Source: Plantactinospora mayteni (GTDB taxonomy: Bacteria; Actinomycetota; Actinomycetes; Mycobacteriales; Micromonosporaceae). From it: a stretch of DNA of 64,000 bases. Every line of letters begins with the position of its first letter. Within the stretch, counting starts at the first letter, position 1. Position numbers and translations under genes: made by a program. Below the pieces are notes generated by a model. It was not told the DNA's origin. It saw only the letters and a list, made by a program, of their open reading frames with translations, and searched no databases. Below are positions 60,717 to 64,000 of this stretch, piece after piece. The stretch lies in the NCBI RefSeq assembly GCF_016862935.1, contig NZ_BONX01000002.1:366917-430916 (forward strand). The letters are read 5' to 3'.

Positions 60717-62356
60717 GCTTCCGGTTACGCGTACTCGGGCTGGTGATGCTCGTCGCGGTCAGCGCGACCGCCGCGACGCTCTGGCTGGTACTCCGGCAGG
60801 CGTCCCAGCAGATCGACGAGTCCGGCGCCGACGCTGCCTCGGTGGACCAGGTCTCCGCCGCGCTGACCGACTACGGCCGCCAGCACGGCACCTGGGAGGG
60901 GGTCCGGGATCTGGTCGTACGGCTCGGCGCGCAGACCGGGCAGCGCATCCACCTGGTCACCGAGTCCGGCTGGGTACTCGTGGACACCGACCGGGAGAAC
61001 AACCCGGACCAGGCGGTACGCGCACTCGGCACAGTGGACGGATATGTCAACCCCCGCCCCACGCTCAACCTCTCCGGGGCGGGCGCCGATCCGGCGGAGA
61101 TCGCCGCCAAGGAGCTGTACCAGTACCGCACCGGGGTCCGGTACGCCGCCTGCCTGACCCGCAGCGGTGTGCAGCCGACCCAGACGCCGGGCCGGTTCGG
61201 CGTGCCCGTGTACGACGTGAACTCGGCCGTCTCGACCGACCCCGAGCTGAATCGACACTGCCGCGACCAGGCGACCCAGTCCGAGCAGGCGAGCAGGGCC
61301 GTCCTGGCGGAATTCTCGGCCGAGTGCGACACGACAGACCCGAGCGAGCCGACGGACTACTGCCTGGCCGAGGCGTTCAACGTCCGGATCGCGGAGGTGG
61401 CGCCCGAGCCGGCCCGGGTCATCCTCGGTGTCGGTGACGAGGGCGGTCGCGCGCTGGTGGTCGGCCCGCTGCTGGCCGCCGCGGCCGGGGTGGCGGCGGT
61501 GGCGATCGTCGCGACAGCCCTGCTCAGCCACCGGGTACTGCGCCCGATCGCGATCCTGACCGCCGCCTCCCAGCGACTCGGCCGGGGCGACCTGACCAGC
61601 CGGGTGCCGGTGAAGGGTAACGACGAGATCGCCGTACTGGCCCGGTCGTTCAACCGGATGGCGGACTCGTTGCAGCGCGGCGAGGAACGCCAGCGACGGC
61701 TGGTCGCCGACGTGGCGCACGAGCTGCGTACGCCGCTGGCCAACCTGCGCGGCTATCTGGAGGCGCTCTCCGACGGGGTGATCGAGCCCGATCCGGAGCT
61801 GTTCGCCTCGCTGCACGAGGAGGCGGTGTTGCAGCAGCGGATCGTCGACGACCTCCAGGATCTGGCGCTGGCCGAGGCGGGCAGCCTGGCGTACCACCGG
61901 GCCGACGTCGACCTGGCCGAACTGCTGGAGACGTGTCGTACCGCGCACGGGGCCAGTGCCGACGCGGCCGGGGTGACCCTGGCGGTCACCACCGAACCGG
62001 TCACCGTGCACGCCGACCCGGACCGGCTGCGCCAGGTGGTCGGCAACCTGATCACCAACGCGCTGCGGGCCACCGGCCAGGGTGGCCAGGTGACGCTCAC
62101 GCTCCGCCGCGAGGGCGAGTCGGCCCTGGTCCAGGTCGCCGACACGGGTTCGGGGATCGCGCCGGAGGCGCTGCCGTACGTCTTCGACCGGTTCTGGCGG
62201 GCCGACTCGGCGCGTGGTCGGAAGACCGGCGGGAGCGGGCTGGGCCTCTCCATCGTCCGGCAGATCGTCACCGACCACGGCGGGAGCATCCGGGTCGCCA
62301 GCGAGCCGCAGGTCGGCACCACCTTCACCATCACCCTGCCGGTCCGGCCGGCCTGA
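60713..62356 (+). CDS. Sensor histidine kinase
   Basis: A 547-residue membrane kinase. TM1 is at about 5-27, then an extracellular sensor domain of some 220 residues with Cys147, Cys183, Cys205 and Cys217 (possible disulfides), and TM2 at about 250-272. HAMP follows (about 273-325), then HisKA with H336 in DVAHELRTPLANLRGYLE, and HATPase with NLITNALRAT and SGLGLSIV. It pairs with the response regulator. The signal is unknown. Confidence 0.95.
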   Translation: MSFRLRVLGLVMLVAVSATAATLWLVLRQASQQIDESGADAASVDQVSAALTDYGRQHGTWEGVRDLVVRLGAQTGQRIHLVTESGWVLVDTDRENNPDQAVRALGTVDGYVNPRPTLNLSGAGADPAEIAAKELYQYRTGVRYAACLTRSGVQPTQTPGRFGVPVYDVNSAVSTDPELNRHCRDQATQSEQASRAVLAEFSAECDTTDPSEPTDYCLAEAFNVRIAEVAPEPARVILGVGDEGGRALVVGPLLAAAAGVAAVAIVATALLSHRVLRPIAILTAASQRLGRGDLTSRVPVKGNDEIAVLARSFNRMADSLQRGEERQRRLVADVAHELRTPLANLRGYLEALSDGVIEPDPELFASLHEEAVLQQRIVDDLQDLALAEAGSLAYHRADVDLAELLETCRTAHGASADAAGVTLAVTTEPVTVHADPDRLRQVVGNLITNALRATGQGGQVTLTLRREGESALVQVADTGSGIAPEALPYVFDRFWRADSARGRKTGGSGLGLSIVRQIVTDHGGSIRVASEPQVGTTFTITLPVRPA

Positions 62357-62433
62357 CGGCGTGCCCTCGGCGCGGGCCACCGTGCTGTGACACCGCGTCG
62401 AGGCCGGCTGTGGGGCCACCGGCGCAGACGCCG

Positions 62434-63558
62434 CTACCGGCGGATGCCCGCCCAGTCGTGGTGCCGGCGGACGGTGGAGAGGATGAAGTCGACGACCCGG
62501 CGCGAGGTGTCGGTGACCTGGTAGTCCGCCGGGCAGGGCACCCCGGCCGCGCCGACCTGGTCGACGGTGACCGTCACCGCCTCCAGTACGCCGGCCGGGT
62601 CGAGGCCGGTCATCACGATGCCGCCCGCGTCCAGCGCCTCGGGCCGTTCGATCGACTCCCGCAGGGTCACCGCCGGGAAGCCGAGAATCGCCGCCTCCTC
62701 GCTGATCGTCCCGCTGTCGGACAGCGTGCAGCGGGCCTGCGACTGGAGGCGTACGTAGTCGAAGAGCCCGAACGGCTCGTGGAACGCGATACCGTCCAGT
62801 GTGGACGCGTCGGCGGCGAGCGCCTCCAGCCGTTTGCGGGTACGCGGATGCGTGGAGACCAGCACCGGCAGCCGCCAGGCGTCCCGGACGGCGCGCAGGC
62901 AGTCGAGCAGCCGGCCCAGCCGGGCGGGGTCGTCGACGTTCTCCTCCCGGTGCGCGCTGACCAGGAAGTAGCCGCCCGGCTCCAGTTCGAGCTGCCGCAG
63001 GATCGTCGAGGCGGCCACCTCCGGCCGGTAGTGCTCCAGTACCTCGCGCATCGGCGAGCCGGTGTGCAGGATGCGGCGCGGGTGCAGCCCCTCGGCCAGC
63101 AGGTTGCGCCGGGCGTGTTCGGTGTAGACCAGGTTGAAGTCGGCCACGTGGTCGACCAGCCGCCGGTTGGTCTCCTCCGGCACGTTCAGGTCGAAGCACC
63201 GGTTGCCGGCCTCCATGTGGTAGACCGGCACCCGCATCCGCCGGGCCATCAGCGCCGCGATACAACTGTTGGTGTCGCCGAGCACCAGCAGCGCGTCCGG
63301 GCGCAGCTCGGTGATGGCCTGCTCGACGCCGGTCAGCACCCCGCCGAGCACCCGGCCCAGCGAGGTGGTGTCGACCCGGAGGAAGCGGTCCGGCTCGCGC
63401 AGCCGCAGCTCGGTGAAGAAGACCTCGGAGAGGTTCCGGTCCCAGTTCTGCCCGGTGTGCACCAGCAGGTGCTCCACCGTACGGTCCAGCCGGTCCAGTA
63501 CCCGGGAGAGCCGGATGATCTCCGGCCGGGTACCCACCACCGTCATCACCCGGGTCAT
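62434..63558 (-). CDS. wecB: UDP-N-acetylglucosamine 2-epimerase (non-hydrolysing)
   Basis: A 374-residue epimerase: VMTVVGTRPEIIRLSRVL, LLVHTGQNWDRNLSEVFF, LVLGDTNSCIAALMARRMRVPVYHMEAGNRC, VSAHREENVD and LSDSGTISEEAAILGFPAVTLRE are all typical. It makes UDP-ManNAc or a related sugar nucleotide for surface polysaccharide. The MEAGNRCFD form, in place of the usual EAGLR, is like the FnlC/CapG group acting on amino-dideoxy sugars. It overlaps the glycosyltransferase gene by four bases. Confidence 0.92.
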   Translation of the reverse strand: MTRVMTVVGTRPEIIRLSRVLDRLDRTVEHLLVHTGQNWDRNLSEVFFTELRLREPDRFLRVDTTSLGRVLGGVLTGVEQAITELRPDALLVLGDTNSCIAALMARRMRVPVYHMEAGNRCFDLNVPEETNRRLVDHVADFNLVYTEHARRNLLAEGLHPRRILHTGSPMREVLEHYRPEVAASTILRQLELEPGGYFLVSAHREENVDDPARLGRLLDCLRAVRDAWRLPVLVSTHPRTRKRLEALAADASTLDGIAFHEPFGLFDYVRLQSQARCTLSDSGTISEEAAILGFPAVTLRESIERPEALDAGGIVMTGLDPAGVLEAVTVTVDQVGAAGVPCPADYQVTDTSRRVVDFILSTVRRHHDWAGIRR

Positions 63559-64000
63559 CCGGACCTCACCCTCGCTGCTCCACGTTGGACGGTCTTGGTC
63601 AACATGTCCTCGATCTGGTCGATGCCGGCCCGCAGCGACATCCGGTCCCGGTAGACCTCCCGGGCCCGCCGGCCCAGCGCGGTACGGGCCGCCAGGGGCA
63701 GGGCAGCGGCCTCGGCGAACCGTCCCGCCAGCGCGGCACAGTCCTCCGGCGGACAGACCAGGCCCACCCGGGCCGACTCGACCAGCCGGGCCGCGTCCCC
63801 CGCCGCCGAGACGATGACCGGGGCACCGCAGGCGAGCGCGGCCTGGAGCTTGGACGGCACGGTTCCGCGCAGCCCGGGCAGGTCGCGCAGGCAGACCAGT
63901 TGGAAGTCGGCCGCCGCGTACAGCTCGGCCATCTCCTCCGGTCGCCGCCGGCCGAGGAAGCGTACGTTGTCGGCACCGAGGTCGGCGGCGAGCCGGCGGG
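63555..64000 (-). CDS. Glycosyltransferase family 4 (5' end outside the window)
   Basis: The C-terminal 148 codons or so of a GT-B glycosyltransferase. The frame is open to the window edge and includes LGADNVRFLGRRRPEEMAELYAAADFQLVCLRDLPGL, typical of the GT4 donor-binding domain of the WbuB type. The conserved acidic residue normally seen in the sugar-nucleotide pocket appears as the D in ADF. With the epimerase it belongs to a polysaccharide locus extending rightward. The start codon is not in the window. Confidence 0.88.
   Translation of the reverse strand, partial: RRLAADLGADNVRFLGRRRPEEMAELYAAADFQLVCLRDLPGLRGTVPSKLQAALACGAPVIVSAAGDAARLVESARVGLVCPPEDCAALAGRFAEAAALPLAARTALGRRAREVYRDRMSLRAGIDQIEDMLTKTVQRGAARVRSG

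Noticed and set aside
1..64000. tRNA or rRNA genes
   Set aside because: I saw no tRNA-like cloverleaf with a T-loop GGTTCGAATCC-type core or any rRNA segment; a tRNAscan-SE run would be decisive.

Overview
The window is high-GC DNA with codon usage, frequent GTG starts, overlapping stop/start codons and gene families typical of an actinomycete. The mix (fused AccDA, XRE-DUF397 pair, DUF1707, GPP34, maltokinase-cap and EspC-like proteins, three-subunit succinate dehydrogenase) fits Micromonosporaceae such as Micromonospora or Plantactinospora. That placement is inferred from gene content, not from a marker gene.

Positions 1 to 23.3 kb hold the main feature: a minus-strand block of 22 genes for a dedicated, highly reducing type II polyketide or fatty-acid pathway. 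Eighteen genes read without real gaps from 23289 down to 7048. They encode an ACP, three complete ketosynthases, three ketosynthase-like subunits without the active-site cysteine, an alpha/beta hydrolase, a double-hotdog protein, a FabI-type enoyl reductase, a private acetyl-CoA carboxylase (AccDA, AccB, AccC), a second ACP, two small hotdog dehydratase subunits, a FabG ketoreductase and a DsbA-fold isomerase. Four more genes (6946 down to 1220) encode a fatty acyl-AMP ligase, two acyl-CoA dehydrogenases and a third ACP. This is the activation and desaturation cassette known from lipopeptide pathways such as ramoplanin and enduracidin. The two units share an ATATT-N4-CTATAT motif upstream. The likely product is an unsaturated acyl chain held on an ACP; no NRPS or glycosyltransferase acceptor pathway is visible beside it. 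A TnpB element abuts the last ACP gene, so the cluster may continue beyond it or have been cut there.

From 23.5 to 36.5 kb come a histidine-phosphatase-like gene, hrpA, a large secreted ThuA/sugar-dehydrogenase/PKD/CBM protein behind a LacI-type palindrome, and an amino-acid ABC importer preceded by a SAM riboswitch and a tiny cysteine-containing leader ORF. A Nudix relic and a WXG100/EspC-like gene pair follow.

From 36.6 to 45.2 kb there is accessory and regulatory content: a P450, a maltokinase-cap protein, TetR, a RibD-like reductase, a SnoaL-like protein, an imine-reductase-like dehydrogenase divergent from HxlR, an XRE-DUF397 pair with paired palindromes upstream, and several small genes.

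From 45.2 to 64 kb are LysR, sdhCAB, a Tat-exported serine beta-lactamase-like protein, an APC permease, GPP34, a copper amine oxidase, Tex, a DUF389 membrane protein, an OmpR-type two-component system, and a UDP-GlcNAc 2-epimerase with a truncated glycosyltransferase at the right edge. Three copies of a roughly 90-bp inverted-repeat element (41.8, 52.8 and 59.7 kb) are scattered through this half.
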